A stretch of DNA of 64,000 bases, from positions 1 through 64,000 of the forward strand of contig JAURWC010000079.1 in NCBI GenBank assembly GCA_030655135.1. The letters are read 5' to 3'. Positions 33,588 to 43,192 of this stretch are shown piece by piece. A program made the translations under genes and the position numbers. Source of the DNA: Hyphomicrobiaceae bacterium (lineage in GTDB: Bacteria > Pseudomonadota > Alphaproteobacteria > Rhizobiales > Hyphomicrobiaceae). Positions within the stretch are counted from its first letter, which is position 1; each line of letters opens with the position of its first letter. Under the pieces are notes generated by a model. That model saw only the letters and a program-made list of their open reading frames with translations, searched no databases and was not told where the DNA came from.

Positions 33588-33776
33588 TCAAGCGGCTTTC
33601 AGCACCAGCGGCGCAAGCTTCACCTTGTCGACGTCCCGGCGCAGCTGCTCCAGCTCGTACTCGACACTGGCGAGCATCGCTTCCGTGGTGGCTTGTCCAA
33701 CGCGCATATGGTCGACTCCGCCATTCAAACGCGCGAACCAGCCGACGATGCGCTCGAATTCTTCATCGAGTGGCAT
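33588..33776 (-). CDS. Small hypothetical protein
   Basis: 62 residues, helical and acidic (PLDEEFERIVGWFARLN, then EAMLASVEYELEQLRRDV), likely soluble or coiled-coil. AGGAGA lies 5 bases before the ATG, a strong ribosome site that supports it as a gene. No family recognised. Confidence 0.55.
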   Translation of the reverse strand: MPLDEEFERIVGWFARLNGGVDHMRVGQATTEAMLASVEYELEQLRRDVDKVKLAPLVLKAA

Positions 33777-34034
33777 CGCGATCTCCTAACTCAGTCGATC
33801 AGCGATAGCCTGAGTCGCAGGGTCAATTAGGGCACACCTGGCACCTTAGCTGTGGATGGCGCGCAGCGGCCGCCGAACCCAAACGCTGGGCAATTGTCCA
33901 CTTCTCTGGCCGGTTAGCGCATCATGGTCGCCGCGCGACGCGCCGAGGCGGACTGTGCATCACAATCCGTAGACGCTCGCGCCACGCAAGGTGATGCGTA
34001 TAGGATACGCCTGACACAACGCATTCGGAGGCAC

Positions 34035-35825
34035 ATGACGGCGCCGGGCACTGATCTTGGGATCTATCGCGACGTGATGGTCGTCCTCACCACGGCGGCA
34101 GTCATCGTTCCCCTTGTCCAGCGCCTGAAGGTCAGCCCCATCCTTGGCTTCCTGCTGGCTGGCATCGCTCTTGGCCCGAAAGGACTAGGCGCGCTCCCAG
34201 CCTTCGACTGGGTGACGATCAATGACGAAAAGAGTTTGACCGCGCTGGCCGAACTCGGCGTCGTCTTCCTCATGTTCCTGATCGGCCTGGAACTCTCACT
34301 GAAGCGCCTCATCACGATGCGCCGCCAGGTCTTCGCCCTCGGCGGCCTGCAGATCGCCATCTCGGGCGCGGTGATCGGCCTAGCGGCCTGGCTCCTCGGC
34401 AGCACCGCAGAGGCAGCCACGATCATCGGCTTCAGCCTCGCCTTGTCCTCGACGGCAATCGTGGTCGAGGTACTTTCGCGCCAGAACCGGTTCCGTACCG
34501 CAACCGGAAGGGCCAGCTTTGCGGTCCTCCTGGCCCAGGATCTGGCCGTCGTCCCGCTGCTGCTGCTCGTCACCATTCTTGGACCGGGCCAGCAGGAATC
34601 GATCCTGACCGGCCTGCTCCTCGCCTTCGCCCAGGCCGGACTGGCCATCGCCGCCATCGTTGTGGTGGGCTCGGCACTGCTGCGCCCCCTCTTTCGCCTG
34701 GTGGCCTCGAGCGCCAACAAAGAGTTGTTCGTTGCCGCCACGCTGTTCGTCGCCGTCGGCAGCGGGTTGCTGACGGCCGTCGCTGGCCTATCCATGGCGT
34801 TGGGCGCGTTCGTGGCCGGCCTGCTTCTGGCCGAGACGGAGTTCCGCCGCGCCGTCGAGGCAACCATTGACCCGTTCAAGGGTCTGCTGCTCGGCGTCTT
34901 CTTCTTCACCGTCGGCATGAGCCTTGATATCGCCGCGCTGCTTGCAAACCCGCTGCCGGTCATCGGCGCCACCGTGGCGTTGATCGCGGCTAAGGTGTTG
35001 ATTGCCGGCGGTCTGCTGCGGGCGTTCGGCGCGCCCGTTCACGTGGCGCTGCAAGGAGCGATGCTGCTGGGTCCTGGGGGAGAATTTGCGTTCATCGTGA
35101 TCGGCCTTGCCGTGATCCAACAGATCCTGTCGGGCGAAGCGGGCGCCTTCGTCCAGGCCGTCACGTCCTTATCGATGGCGCTGATCCCCTTGCTCGACTA
35201 CGTGGCACGCCGCGCCACCAGCAAGTGGTTGCCCCAGCAGCTGGCAGCCGACCCCGCGTTGTCTGAGTTGCCCGAGGACGCGAAGGTGCGCGCCATCGTC
35301 ATCGGCTACGGCCGCGTCGGCAGCCTCGTCTCGGAAATGCTGGACCGGCATAACGTGAAGCATCTCGTCATCGAACGTGCGCCCGACATCGTGTCCCAGG
35401 CGCGACGCGACGGAAAGCCGGTGTACTTCGGCGACGCAAAGAACGTCGGCTTCCTCAATCGTTGCGGTTTCCAAGAGACCTCAGCCGTCATCATCACCAT
35501 TCACGTCAATGCCGAGATCGACGACATCGTGCGCGTGGTGCGCAGCGAGCGCGAGAAGGTTGTGATCGTCTCACGCGCCCGCGACGCCGATCACGCCCGC
35601 CACCTCTACGACCTCGGCGTCACCGACGTGGTGCCCGAGACGATCGAGGCCAGCCTGCAACTGACCGAGGCAGCCCTCGTCGGCCTCGGCGTGCCGACAG
35701 GCCTGGTCATCGCCTCCGTGCACGAGCGGCGCGACGAGTTCCGCGAAGAACTCCAGGTCGCCGCCAAGCGTGCCGGCCGCGACGCCACCCGCGGCCTGCG
35801 CGCCAAGACCGTGAAGAAGGCCTGA
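34035..35825 (+). CDS. KefB/KefC-type cation/proton antiporter with TrkA-N domain
   Basis: 596 residues. About 12 helices (10-400) of the CPA2 exchanger fold with GFLLAGIALGPKGLG, ELGVVFLMFLIGLELS and LGPGGEFAF, then a cytosolic TrkA-N nucleotide domain (about 420-540; AIVIGYGRVGSLV is the dinucleotide loop). Members move K+ or Na+ against H+ and are gated by NAD(H) or glutathione adducts. ATG at 34035 has GGAGG close before it; frame extends to 33924. Confidence 0.88.
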   Translation: MTAPGTDLGIYRDVMVVLTTAAVIVPLVQRLKVSPILGFLLAGIALGPKGLGALPAFDWVTINDEKSLTALAELGVVFLMFLIGLELSLKRLITMRRQVFALGGLQIAISGAVIGLAAWLLGSTAEAATIIGFSLALSSTAIVVEVLSRQNRFRTATGRASFAVLLAQDLAVVPLLLLVTILGPGQQESILTGLLLAFAQAGLAIAAIVVVGSALLRPLFRLVASSANKELFVAATLFVAVGSGLLTAVAGLSMALGAFVAGLLLAETEFRRAVEATIDPFKGLLLGVFFFTVGMSLDIAALLANPLPVIGATVALIAAKVLIAGGLLRAFGAPVHVALQGAMLLGPGGEFAFIVIGLAVIQQILSGEAGAFVQAVTSLSMALIPLLDYVARRATSKWLPQQLAADPALSELPEDAKVRAIVIGYGRVGSLVSEMLDRHNVKHLVIERAPDIVSQARRDGKPVYFGDAKNVGFLNRCGFQETSAVIITIHVNAEIDDIVRVVRSEREKVVIVSRARDADHARHLYDLGVTDVVPETIEASLQLTEAALVGLGVPTGLVIASVHERRDEFREELQVAAKRAGRDATRGLRAKTVKKA

Positions 35826-35837
35826 CCTGTCCGCGCG

Positions 35838-36176
35838 CTACGCATACGCTGCCCCTGCATACCCCCGCTGTACGGAAACGCGCGGCCGTTGATTGCGCGC
35901 ACTTGGTCCAGCACTGGTTCGGCGAGGCCGGCGGGGCACGTAAGGCCCGTCTGGCCGCACCATGAGCGCGATGCGAAGCAGGCCATTGGCGGCGGCCCGG
36001 CGAATGTGAAAACTGGCGAAACGTTCCATGCGCTCTGAAATCATCCTCCATGCGATGACGGTTGCAGCGGAGACGGCGAAGTCGTGCCAGCTGAGATACG
36101 GAAACCAGACCACCAGATCGATCAGGCTTGGGTCGAACACGAAGCGTTCGAACAGTTCCTTGGCCGCATTCAGCAT
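35838..36176 (-). CDS. Hypothetical protein
   Basis: 112 residues. The N-terminal ~75 (ELFERFVFDPSLIDLVVWFPYLSWHDFAVSAATVIAWRM) look like a real, partly hydrophobic helical protein; the C-terminal third is Arg/Pro-rich and may be low-value. GAGG lies 8 bases before the ATG at 36176. No family recognised; moderately uncertain. Confidence 0.45.
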   Translation of the reverse strand: MLNAAKELFERFVFDPSLIDLVVWFPYLSWHDFAVSAATVIAWRMISERMERFASFHIRRAAANGLLRIALMVRPDGPYVPRRPRRTSAGPSARNQRPRVSVQRGYAGAAYA

Positions 36177-36578
36177 GGCGCATCCCTCAGTCGTCCGAGG
36201 TCCGGGATGTTTGAACTGCCCCCGCAGCGCCGGCCTCAGGGCTATGGTTGACGAACCGTTGCCGTGCGCACCGGATGATCCGAAAAGATCGCTCGTTTGG
36301 AATGCTTTGCCGAAACGCGCGCAGTCTTGAACGCAGCGTACGCAGCAGCGGCAACGCGTTGGGCACCCGGCGTTATCCAACGAAATATCTCGATAAAAAA
36401 ATGCTGGGTTTTCAATATGTTGCCAAGTCAAGTTAATATAGAATGGAATGCATCGGTAAGCATGGAATGGAATGCACATTGTCGGAATGCATGGGCAATG
36501 GCAGTATGAAATGTATCGAATGGAGCGACTGGCATGCAGTGCGAGCGCATTTCAAGTCTATGCGTCGAGGATGCGAAA
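36177..36578. other. AT-rich divergent intergenic region
   Basis: About 400 bases, clearly more AT-rich than the neighbours around 36360-36500, with three GGAATGCA copies (36445, 36469, 36484) ahead of the gene at 36579. Likely a promoter region. Confidence 0.45.
36445..36492 (+). promoter_or_regulatory. Three GGAATGCA repeats upstream of a winged-helix gene
   Basis: GGAATGCAT (36445), GGAATGCAC (36469) and GGAATGCAT (36484) are direct copies spaced 24 and 15 bases apart, 90-135 bases before the start at 36579. They could be binding sites for a regulator, perhaps the downstream protein itself. Confidence 0.4.
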
Positions 36579-37118
36579 ATGGGCGCCGGTGGCGATGACG
36601 ACCTGGCACACATCTCGCGGATCTTCGCCGAGGACGTGCTGAAGGCGATGGTAGATCGCGTCGGCTCTTCGCCGGCCGCTATCAAGCAGTTGGCTGCCGA
36701 GATCCGCAGCAAGCTCGACGCGCTGGAGACACTGGCGGACGCCTTCCCGGCATCTGGCGCCCGGCCCGCATCCAAGATCGGCACGGCCGACAGCTATGCC
36801 GCGCTCGGCCCCGTGGGCGACGAGCCCGACAGCGAAGACTTCGACGACATCGGCCGCAATCAGCGGTCCCGGCTGCGCGAACTCGTGCTGCTGGAAGTCA
36901 TGGCCAAGGATCACCGGGCGTACGCCCTGCAGCAGCTGATGACGGCGCTATCGGCCAAGGGCTTCAGCGATTCAAATGGTGCGGTCGTCTCACAGCTGCA
37001 TCGCCTGAAGCGCGTCGGCATCGTCGATCAACCGGGCAACGGCATGTACCTCATCACCGACGCCGGGCTCGGCCACCTGCGCCGCCTCCGCTCTAGTTTC
37101 GGCGGGTTGTTGGGCTAG
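36579..37118 (+). CDS. Hypothetical protein with C-terminal winged-helix-like domain
   Basis: 179 residues. The N-terminal half is acidic and helical (ISRIFAEDVLKAMVDRV, KQLAAEIRSKLDALETLADAF). The C-terminal ~85 resemble a winged helix: a helix pair, then SNGAVVSQLHRLKRVGIVDQPGNGMYLIT as recognition helix and wing, and LRRL. GAGGA lies 7 bases before ATG 36579; an upstream ATG at 36534 lacks one. No named family; a transcription regulator is possible. Confidence 0.65.
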   Translation: MGAGGDDDLAHISRIFAEDVLKAMVDRVGSSPAAIKQLAAEIRSKLDALETLADAFPASGARPASKIGTADSYAALGPVGDEPDSEDFDDIGRNQRSRLRELVLLEVMAKDHRAYALQQLMTALSAKGFSDSNGAVVSQLHRLKRVGIVDQPGNGMYLITDAGLGHLRRLRSSFGGLLG

Positions 37119-37143
37119 CCGGCAGCGCTTGGGGCTTGGGGTA

Positions 37144-37220
37144 GGTTGGGTCAAGCGTAGCGCGACCCAACAGCTCTAGGTGTGCCGTGGATGTTGGGTC
37201 GCGCTACGCTTGACGCAACC
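37144..37220. repeat. 29-bp inverted repeat between convergent genes
   Basis: Arms 37144-37172 and 37192-37220 are complementary with a single mismatch, around a 19-base loop; the arm includes GGGTCAAGCGTAGCGCGACC. The long hairpin lies between the converging ends of the winged-helix gene and cckA and probably stops transcription from both sides. The sequence is of a type widely repeated in bacterial genomes. Confidence 0.85.
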
Positions 37221-37231
37221 TCGGGCAACGC

Positions 37232-39832
37232 TCAGCGCCCCATCTCTTCCTTCACCTTTGCCGCGAGCTGCGGCATCGAGAAGGGTTTGGGCAGGAAGGC
37301 GAACTGCTCGTCCTTGTCGAGGCTCGTCTCGAACGCCTCGTTGGGATAGCCGGAAACGAAGATGATCTTCAGCGACGGGTTCGTCTTGCGCAGTTCCTTC
37401 AGCAGCGTCGGGCCGTCCATCTCGGGCATGACGACGTCAGACACGACGAGGTCGACACCGCCCGGGCTCGCAGCCAGCACTTCCAGCGCTTCGACACCGG
37501 TCGAGGCTTCCAGCACTTCGTAGCCCAGCCGCGTCAGCGCCCGCACCGCGAACGAGCGGACGAAATCTTCGTCTTCGACGAGCAGCACGCGGCCGAAGCC
37601 GGTAAGATCCTTCGGCGTCTCTTTCTTTACGATGCCCTTGTTGGGCAGCAGGTCGTCGTCGTTATCGGGCGAGAAGCGCGGCAGGTAGACGCGGAAGGTC
37701 GTGCCCGCGCCCTCTTCACTGTCGACGAAGATGTAGCCGCCCGACTGCTTGACGATGCCGTACACAGTCGCCAGGCCCAAGCCCGTACCCTTGCCGACGC
37801 CCTTGGTGGTAAAGAACGGCTCGAAGATCTTGGCGCGCACGTCCGCGCTCATGCCGGTGCCGGTGTCCTGCACCTCGATGCAAATGTACTCGGCCTCCAG
37901 CAGGCTCTCCTGACCGGGGCGCTGGCTTTCGCGCTGGCTATCGCGCTCGGTAACGTTGCGCGTTTGGATGGTAACGACGCCGCCCTCCGGCATCGCATCC
38001 TTCGCGTTGACGGTCAGATTGATCAGCACCTGGTCGATCTGCGTCTTGTCGGCCTTGATGTACCAAAGGTCGCGGGCCGGCGGCGTCTTGAGGTCGATCT
38101 TCTCGCCGAGCGTACGGCGCAGAAGGTTCGACATGTCCGACAGCACTTCGCCCATGTGCAGCGGTTCGCTCTGGAACGTCTGGCGGCGCGAGAAGGCCAG
38201 CAGTTTGGCGACGAGCCCGGCGGCGCGTACCGCACTTGAGCGGATGTTGTTGATGTCCTTGTAGGCGGCATCGGTGGGGCGGTGCGTTTGCAGCAGAAGA
38301 TCCGAAAAGCCGATGATCGCCGTCAGCACGTTGTTGAAGTCGTGGGCGATACCGCCGGCCAGGTTGCCGACCGCCTCCATCTTGGAGCTTTGGGCGAACT
38401 TGGCTTCGAGCGCCTTTTCTTCCGTGGCGTCGATGACGTAAAGGATCGCGGCTTCGCGGGCACCTTCGCGCGCATTGAGCGGGCTGACGTAGACGCGAAC
38501 GGTGGCCTTTTTCTCGTCGCCGATGGTGAGTTCGACCGGCGAGCTGGCGCGCCCCAGTAGCGCGTCGCGGATCGCGGCGTCGAATTCGGCCTTCGGCTCG
38601 GCTTCTGCGGTGCGGCCGAGAATATCGGTGACAAGGCCCGAGATGCCGTTGCCGCCTTCGCTGACGATGCGGGCAAACGCGGCGTTGGCATTGGCGATGC
38701 GGCCGTCGGCAGCGATCGTGGCGATGCCGAACGGTGCAGACTGGAAGAAGCGCGCCGCGCGCTGGTCTGTCGAAACGCCGCTAAGCCCGACGGCGCCGTC
38801 CTTATCGCGGCTGGACGCGGCGATCAGCATGCCATCGTGCGTCTTGCGGGCAACGAAGCGCATCGGCAGCACGCGGCCATCGTCGCACGTTACGTCGAGA
38901 TCGATATTCGCCGCCGTGCCGTTGGTGCGGCGCAGAGCGCCCTGCAACAAGGCGTTACCGCCAATGGTGATGATGTCGACGAGGTTCATGTCGGCATTGC
39001 GCTTGCCGCCGCGGGCGATGCCGAGCCAGTTGGCGAATGTCGCGTTGATGTAACGGACGCTGCCGTCGTTATGCGTCGCGATGAGCCCGACCGGCGCCGT
39101 GTCCGTATACGAGAGCGCATTTTCCAAGGCATGCACGCGATCTTGATCGAGCGCGCGTTCGTCGGTGATGTCGGTCAGCGTCCACAACACCAGCGGAGCA
39201 GCCCCAGCGGCACGCGCTGGCAATGCGAATGGACGGCAGGTGATGCGGATCTGGCGCTTTTCGCCGACGCGGCCCGGCGGAATGTGATCCATCTCTTCCA
39301 GTGCAGCCTCGCCGCGCGCGGCGGCGCGCTGAAGGCGGAACAGGGTCTCGCCGGCCTTCGCGTCCCCGGCAAAGATCGTCTCGAAGTCGACAAGCCGTCC
39401 AACCTCGCTGCTGGGCGCCATCGCCTGCAGCCGGCCGTTCGCGTAGGCGATCGTGCCGTCCTGCGCCGTGACCAGCAGCCCCACGTTCACGTCGGCGCAA
39501 ATCGCGTTGACGAGGTCCGCCATTCCGCCGCGGTCGGCGAAGCGGATGTAGCCGAGCGCCAGGGCCGCGGCGAAGAAAACGCCCAGCATCGCCAGCGCGG
39601 CCAGCACGGTCAGGAGAAACGGTTCGGCGGCACCACTCGCGAAAAGGGACAGAATCGCTACGCTCGCCGCACCCATGACGCCTGCGATGGGCCAGATGCC
39701 CACGTTGTCAGGGAGTGCCACGAAACCATGCCTTTCGGCAGCCGCTACGGCGCCGGGATTGCCTGCCTCGCCTTCGCTCATGAATGGAAACGCTATCTGA
39801 TTCTGAGGAGTGGCGACTTCAGACGACTGCAT
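37232..39832 (-). CDS. cckA: Cell-cycle hybrid histidine kinase CckA
   Basis: 866 residues. Two membrane helices (about 45-95), then PAS domains (about 105-240 and 245-480), the phosphorylation box GGIAHDFNNVLTAIIGFSDLL, ATPase boxes NLTVNAKDAMPEGG, DTGTGMS, GKGTGLGLATVYG, and a receiver with VEDEDFVR, acceptor Asp in VVSDVVMPEMDG and LPKPFS. This layout and sequence are typical of CckA, which sends phosphate through ChpT to CtrA and is tuned by cyclic di-GMP. A second in-frame ATG (codon 18, 39781) is possible. Divergent to a FliO-like gene, a common alphaproteobacterial arrangement. Confidence 0.93.
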   Translation of the reverse strand: MQSSEVATPQNQIAFPFMSEGEAGNPGAVAAAERHGFVALPDNVGIWPIAGVMGAASVAILSLFASGAAEPFLLTVLAALAMLGVFFAAALALGYIRFADRGGMADLVNAICADVNVGLLVTAQDGTIAYANGRLQAMAPSSEVGRLVDFETIFAGDAKAGETLFRLQRAAARGEAALEEMDHIPPGRVGEKRQIRITCRPFALPARAAGAAPLVLWTLTDITDERALDQDRVHALENALSYTDTAPVGLIATHNDGSVRYINATFANWLGIARGGKRNADMNLVDIITIGGNALLQGALRRTNGTAANIDLDVTCDDGRVLPMRFVARKTHDGMLIAASSRDKDGAVGLSGVSTDQRAARFFQSAPFGIATIAADGRIANANAAFARIVSEGGNGISGLVTDILGRTAEAEPKAEFDAAIRDALLGRASSPVELTIGDEKKATVRVYVSPLNAREGAREAAILYVIDATEEKALEAKFAQSSKMEAVGNLAGGIAHDFNNVLTAIIGFSDLLLQTHRPTDAAYKDINNIRSSAVRAAGLVAKLLAFSRRQTFQSEPLHMGEVLSDMSNLLRRTLGEKIDLKTPPARDLWYIKADKTQIDQVLINLTVNAKDAMPEGGVVTIQTRNVTERDSQRESQRPGQESLLEAEYICIEVQDTGTGMSADVRAKIFEPFFTTKGVGKGTGLGLATVYGIVKQSGGYIFVDSEEGAGTTFRVYLPRFSPDNDDDLLPNKGIVKKETPKDLTGFGRVLLVEDEDFVRSFAVRALTRLGYEVLEASTGVEALEVLAASPGGVDLVVSDVVMPEMDGPTLLKELRKTNPSLKIIFVSGYPNEAFETSLDKDEQFAFLPKPFSMPQLAAKVKEEMGR

Positions 39833-40069
39833 ATTTGGCTACTCTGACAACGCAAACGCAACACGTGACACCAAGAAGGCTCACACGCGCAGCCGGAGCC
39901 TTTTATTAATGCCGCGAAGGCATCGGGCACTCAGCTGCGCGTCCACAAGAGATCGACCATTAAAGTTAAATTGGGATGAATTCCGCGCTATAGCACCCAG
40001 GTTTGTTGGGCCGGGGCGTGCGGGCTCATCGCCAGAGAGGAGCGCGGGCCGGGCCCGTGTTGCGCAAGC

Positions 40070-40441
40070 ATGTTCGACGCAATTTACTATTTGGGCGTGG
40101 TTTTGCTCCTCGCCCTAGCAGTTTTCGGATTGCTGTTCGTTGCGAAAAAACAACTGGCTGGCGGCGGCGGCTCATTATTCGGACCAAAGCCATACCGGCG
40201 CATCGGCGTAGTCGATCACGTAAGCGTAGATGGCAAGCGCCGCCTGATTCTTTTGCGGCGCGACGATGTGGAACATCTGATTATGACCGGGGGGCCGGTT
40301 GATGTCGTGATCGAAACCGGCATCGTGCCGCAATCGGTGCCTAACCCCGTGCACGACGACGACCACGTGCTGGCTGAATTAACCGATGAGCCCTACCCGC
40401 GCCATCCCCCCACCTTGGGCGGCTCCGGCGGACAACTTTAG
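40070..40441 (+). CDS. FliO-like membrane protein
   Basis: 123 residues. One membrane helix (about 7-26, YLGVVLLLALAVFGLLFVAK) and a small cytosolic beta domain (RRIGVVDHVSVDGKRRLILLRRDDVEHLIMTGG) typical of FliO/MopB proteins, which aid flagellar export-gate assembly. A Pro-rich tail follows. In many alphaproteobacteria a short FliO-like gene sits beside cckA and may act outside flagella. No flagellar genes are in this window. Confidence 0.75.
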   Translation: MFDAIYYLGVVLLLALAVFGLLFVAKKQLAGGGGSLFGPKPYRRIGVVDHVSVDGKRRLILLRRDDVEHLIMTGGPVDVVIETGIVPQSVPNPVHDDDHVLAELTDEPYPRHPPTLGGSGGQL

Positions 40442-40501
40442 ATGCGCGACACTGCTACGGCCCACTCTCGCCGACGTCAGGGCCGGCACTCAAGGACTGC
40501 C

Positions 40502-43177
40502 ATGAAGACCATTCGATCGTTGATATCGCTGCTGCTTCTAACGCTGGCCTGCGCCGTACCGCCGGCCGCCGCCCAGGCACCCGCTCAACCCGCGGCGGAG
40601 AGCCAGCCCCCAGCTGCAGCCAAAGACGCCGCAACGCAGACGCCGGCGACGCCAGCGCAGCCGCCCGTGCCACCTACGCCTGCTCCGCCTCCCGCCGTGC
40701 AATTGCCCGAAGACCTGCAGCGCCCGATTTCGTCGCTGCAGACGCGCATGGAACAACTGGAGCAGCAGGTCAGCCGCGAAAACCTCAGTGACGATCAGCT
40801 GTTGAGTTTGCGCGAAGACGTCGACAACGCCAATCGCGAGGCCCAGCGCATCGCCGACAGCATCCGGCCCAAGCTGAATGAGGTGCAGTCCCAGATCGAC
40901 AAACTGGGCAAGCCACCCGAGCAAGGCCAGCCGCCGGAAGCCCAGGAAGTTGCCACAGAGCGGGCGCGCCTGGACGCGCTGAAGTCCAGCTTCGACGGTG
41001 GCGTGAAAACGACGGACGTCGTCGGCGTGCGCGCCGGCAACATTACCCAGCGCATCCAGGAAATGCGCCAGGCGCTGTTCACGAGACAGCTCCTGCGCCG
41101 CTCGCAATCGCCTTTGATGCCGACGATCTGGCGCCAGGTCGCCAACGAATTGCCCGGCATGTCGCGCGATATCGGCCGCATCACACAATCCTGGTGGAAC
41201 GCGGCCAGCGGTCAGCCCTTCATGCTCGCGGCGCTGATTGCGGCCGTCGCCAGCCTCTACGTCCTGCTGAAGACGTGCGTCGTATTTCTGATCCGCATGG
41301 CGCTGCCCGATACGGGCGAACGTCCCGGATATTTCCAGCGCGCGGGCGCCGCCGGCTGGGCCGCTCCCGCGCTCGCCCTGCCATCTGCAGCAGCCGCGTT
41401 GCTGCTGGTCTTTGGCCTCTACAGCCTGCAGCTGCTGCCCTATCAGATCGAACGGCTGACCGAGACGGCGCTGCCCGCGTTCCTTATCTTCATCGCCGTG
41501 TCGGCTCTCGCACGCGCCGTGATGGCGCCCAAACGGGCCCGCTGGCGCCTCGTCGATCTGGCCGACAAGCCCGCTAGAAAGATTGCAACGACCGTCAGCT
41601 GGATTGCTGGCGTCTACTCGCTGGACTTGGTTCTCAAAGAACTGATCCGCATCCTCTACCTGCCGCTACCGGTTTCGATCGCCGTCGCGTCACTCGGCAG
41701 CATCGCCATCGCCCTCTTGCTGGTCCGCCTCGTACGCACGGACTTTACGCCTGCCGCAAAACTCGTGACAGGCGAAGGCAGCTTGCCGCCGGTGCCACCG
41801 CAGTCGTCCTCCCACTCCACGCCGCCTGCGGCCGTTCCGGCGGCCGACGTGCCGGCCGACGCAACGGCGGCTGGCCCAAGCCGTCTGGCGTTTCTGCGCC
41901 CGGTGCTTTTGAAGCTTCCCCTGCTAGCCGCGGCCCTGGGCATCATGGCCGCGTCGCTCTCAGGCTACATCGCGCTTGGCCGCTTCATGGCCGGACAGAT
42001 GGTTGTGACCGGCAGTGTCGTCGTCCTCGTGCTGCTGTTGCACCTGGCTATTCGTGCCGTCATCGGCGAACCGGGCCACGAGGCCGAACGCTTCCGCACC
42101 GTCTTCGATGAACGTCTGGGCCTGGATGACAGGCACCGGCACGTGCTCGGCCGCGGCGCCAGCATTCTGCTCAACGTCGCGCTGGCGCTGGTAGCGCTTC
42201 CACTCGTGCTGCTGACATGGGGCTTCACCCAGGCGGACGCCCTTGAGTGGGTGCGCAACGTCGTGTTCGGCTTCCGCGTCGGCTCGTTCCAGATATCTCT
42301 GGCGCAGATCCTGATCGCCATCGGCCTTTTTCTCGGACTGTTGATCGCCACGCGGCTCGTGCAGCGCTGGCTCGCCGCGCGCATGTCGCGCCCGCCTCGC
42401 GTGGTCGAACAAGGCATCGCCGATTCGATCCACACATTCGTCGGCTATCTCGGCATCGGCTTCGCCGTGCTGACGGCGCTGTCGTATGCAGGCCTCGACA
42501 TCACTAATTTTGCGATCGTCGCCGGCGCGCTGTCTGTTGGCGTTGGCCTTGGCCTGCAGTCGATCGTCAACAACTTCGTGTCGGGCCTGATCATTCTCGT
42601 GGAAAGGCCCATCAAGGTCGGCGACCTCGTGAATATCAAGGGGCAAGAGGGCCATGTGCGCCGCATCTCGGTGCGGTCGACCGAAATCGAGACCGGCGAT
42701 CGCGCCAGCCTCATCGTGCCAAATTCGGAGTTCATCAGCAGCACGGTGACCAACTGGACGCACCGCAATCCCTTGGCGCGCGTACTGGTGAAGGTTGGCG
42801 TATCTTACAAATCCGATCCGGAAAAGGTGCGCTCCATCCTCCAGACGGTAGCGCGCGAGTGCCCGCTTGTGATGCAGATCCCCGCGCCTGGCGTCGGCTT
42901 CGACAATTTCGGCCCAAACGCGCTCGAGTTCTCTCTGAGCGGTGTCGTGCCGGAAATATCGCGCGCCGGCGCGGCCCAGACAGACCTGCGCATCCGCATT
43001 CTCAAGGCGTTCCGCGAGCACGGCATCGAGATCGCGCACGCGCAGCACGACATCCATTTGCGCGACCTGGACGGCGTCAAAACCGTACTGACGACGATGA
43101 TGCAGGAGCGCGCACGCCGCGCCGAGGAAGACGCAAAGCCCGACGCGCAAACGGTGCCGTTCGCCCGCAAGACATGA
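40502..43177 (+). CDS. DUF3772/MscS mechanosensitive channel (MscK-like)
   Basis: 891 residues. A signal peptide (1-24) is followed by a Pro/Ala/Gln-rich region and periplasmic coiled coil, a DUF3772 domain, ~10 helices, and a C-terminal MscS channel core (pore helix GALSVGVGLGLQSIVNNFVSG, then VERPIKVGDLV and the beta domain). Such large channels release solutes on osmotic down-shock. AAGGA lies 5 bases before ATG 40502; an upstream in-frame start at 40442 adds 20 low-quality residues. It lies 60 bases after the FliO-like gene. Confidence 0.88.
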   Translation: MKTIRSLISLLLLTLACAVPPAAAQAPAQPAAESQPPAAAKDAATQTPATPAQPPVPPTPAPPPAVQLPEDLQRPISSLQTRMEQLEQQVSRENLSDDQLLSLREDVDNANREAQRIADSIRPKLNEVQSQIDKLGKPPEQGQPPEAQEVATERARLDALKSSFDGGVKTTDVVGVRAGNITQRIQEMRQALFTRQLLRRSQSPLMPTIWRQVANELPGMSRDIGRITQSWWNAASGQPFMLAALIAAVASLYVLLKTCVVFLIRMALPDTGERPGYFQRAGAAGWAAPALALPSAAAALLLVFGLYSLQLLPYQIERLTETALPAFLIFIAVSALARAVMAPKRARWRLVDLADKPARKIATTVSWIAGVYSLDLVLKELIRILYLPLPVSIAVASLGSIAIALLLVRLVRTDFTPAAKLVTGEGSLPPVPPQSSSHSTPPAAVPAADVPADATAAGPSRLAFLRPVLLKLPLLAAALGIMAASLSGYIALGRFMAGQMVVTGSVVVLVLLLHLAIRAVIGEPGHEAERFRTVFDERLGLDDRHRHVLGRGASILLNVALALVALPLVLLTWGFTQADALEWVRNVVFGFRVGSFQISLAQILIAIGLFLGLLIATRLVQRWLAARMSRPPRVVEQGIADSIHTFVGYLGIGFAVLTALSYAGLDITNFAIVAGALSVGVGLGLQSIVNNFVSGLIILVERPIKVGDLVNIKGQEGHVRRISVRSTEIETGDRASLIVPNSEFISSTVTNWTHRNPLARVLVKVGVSYKSDPEKVRSILQTVARECPLVMQIPAPGVGFDNFGPNALEFSLSGVVPEISRAGAAQTDLRIRILKAFREHGIEIAHAQHDIHLRDLDGVKTVLTTMMQERARRAEEDAKPDAQTVPFARKT

Positions 43178-43192
43178 GCCAGGTGCCGCAGT

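Noticed and set aside
40538-41188. Long antisense frame under the mechanosensitive channel gene
   Set aside because: High-GC shadow of the sense gene, which has signal peptide, domain signatures and ribosome site.
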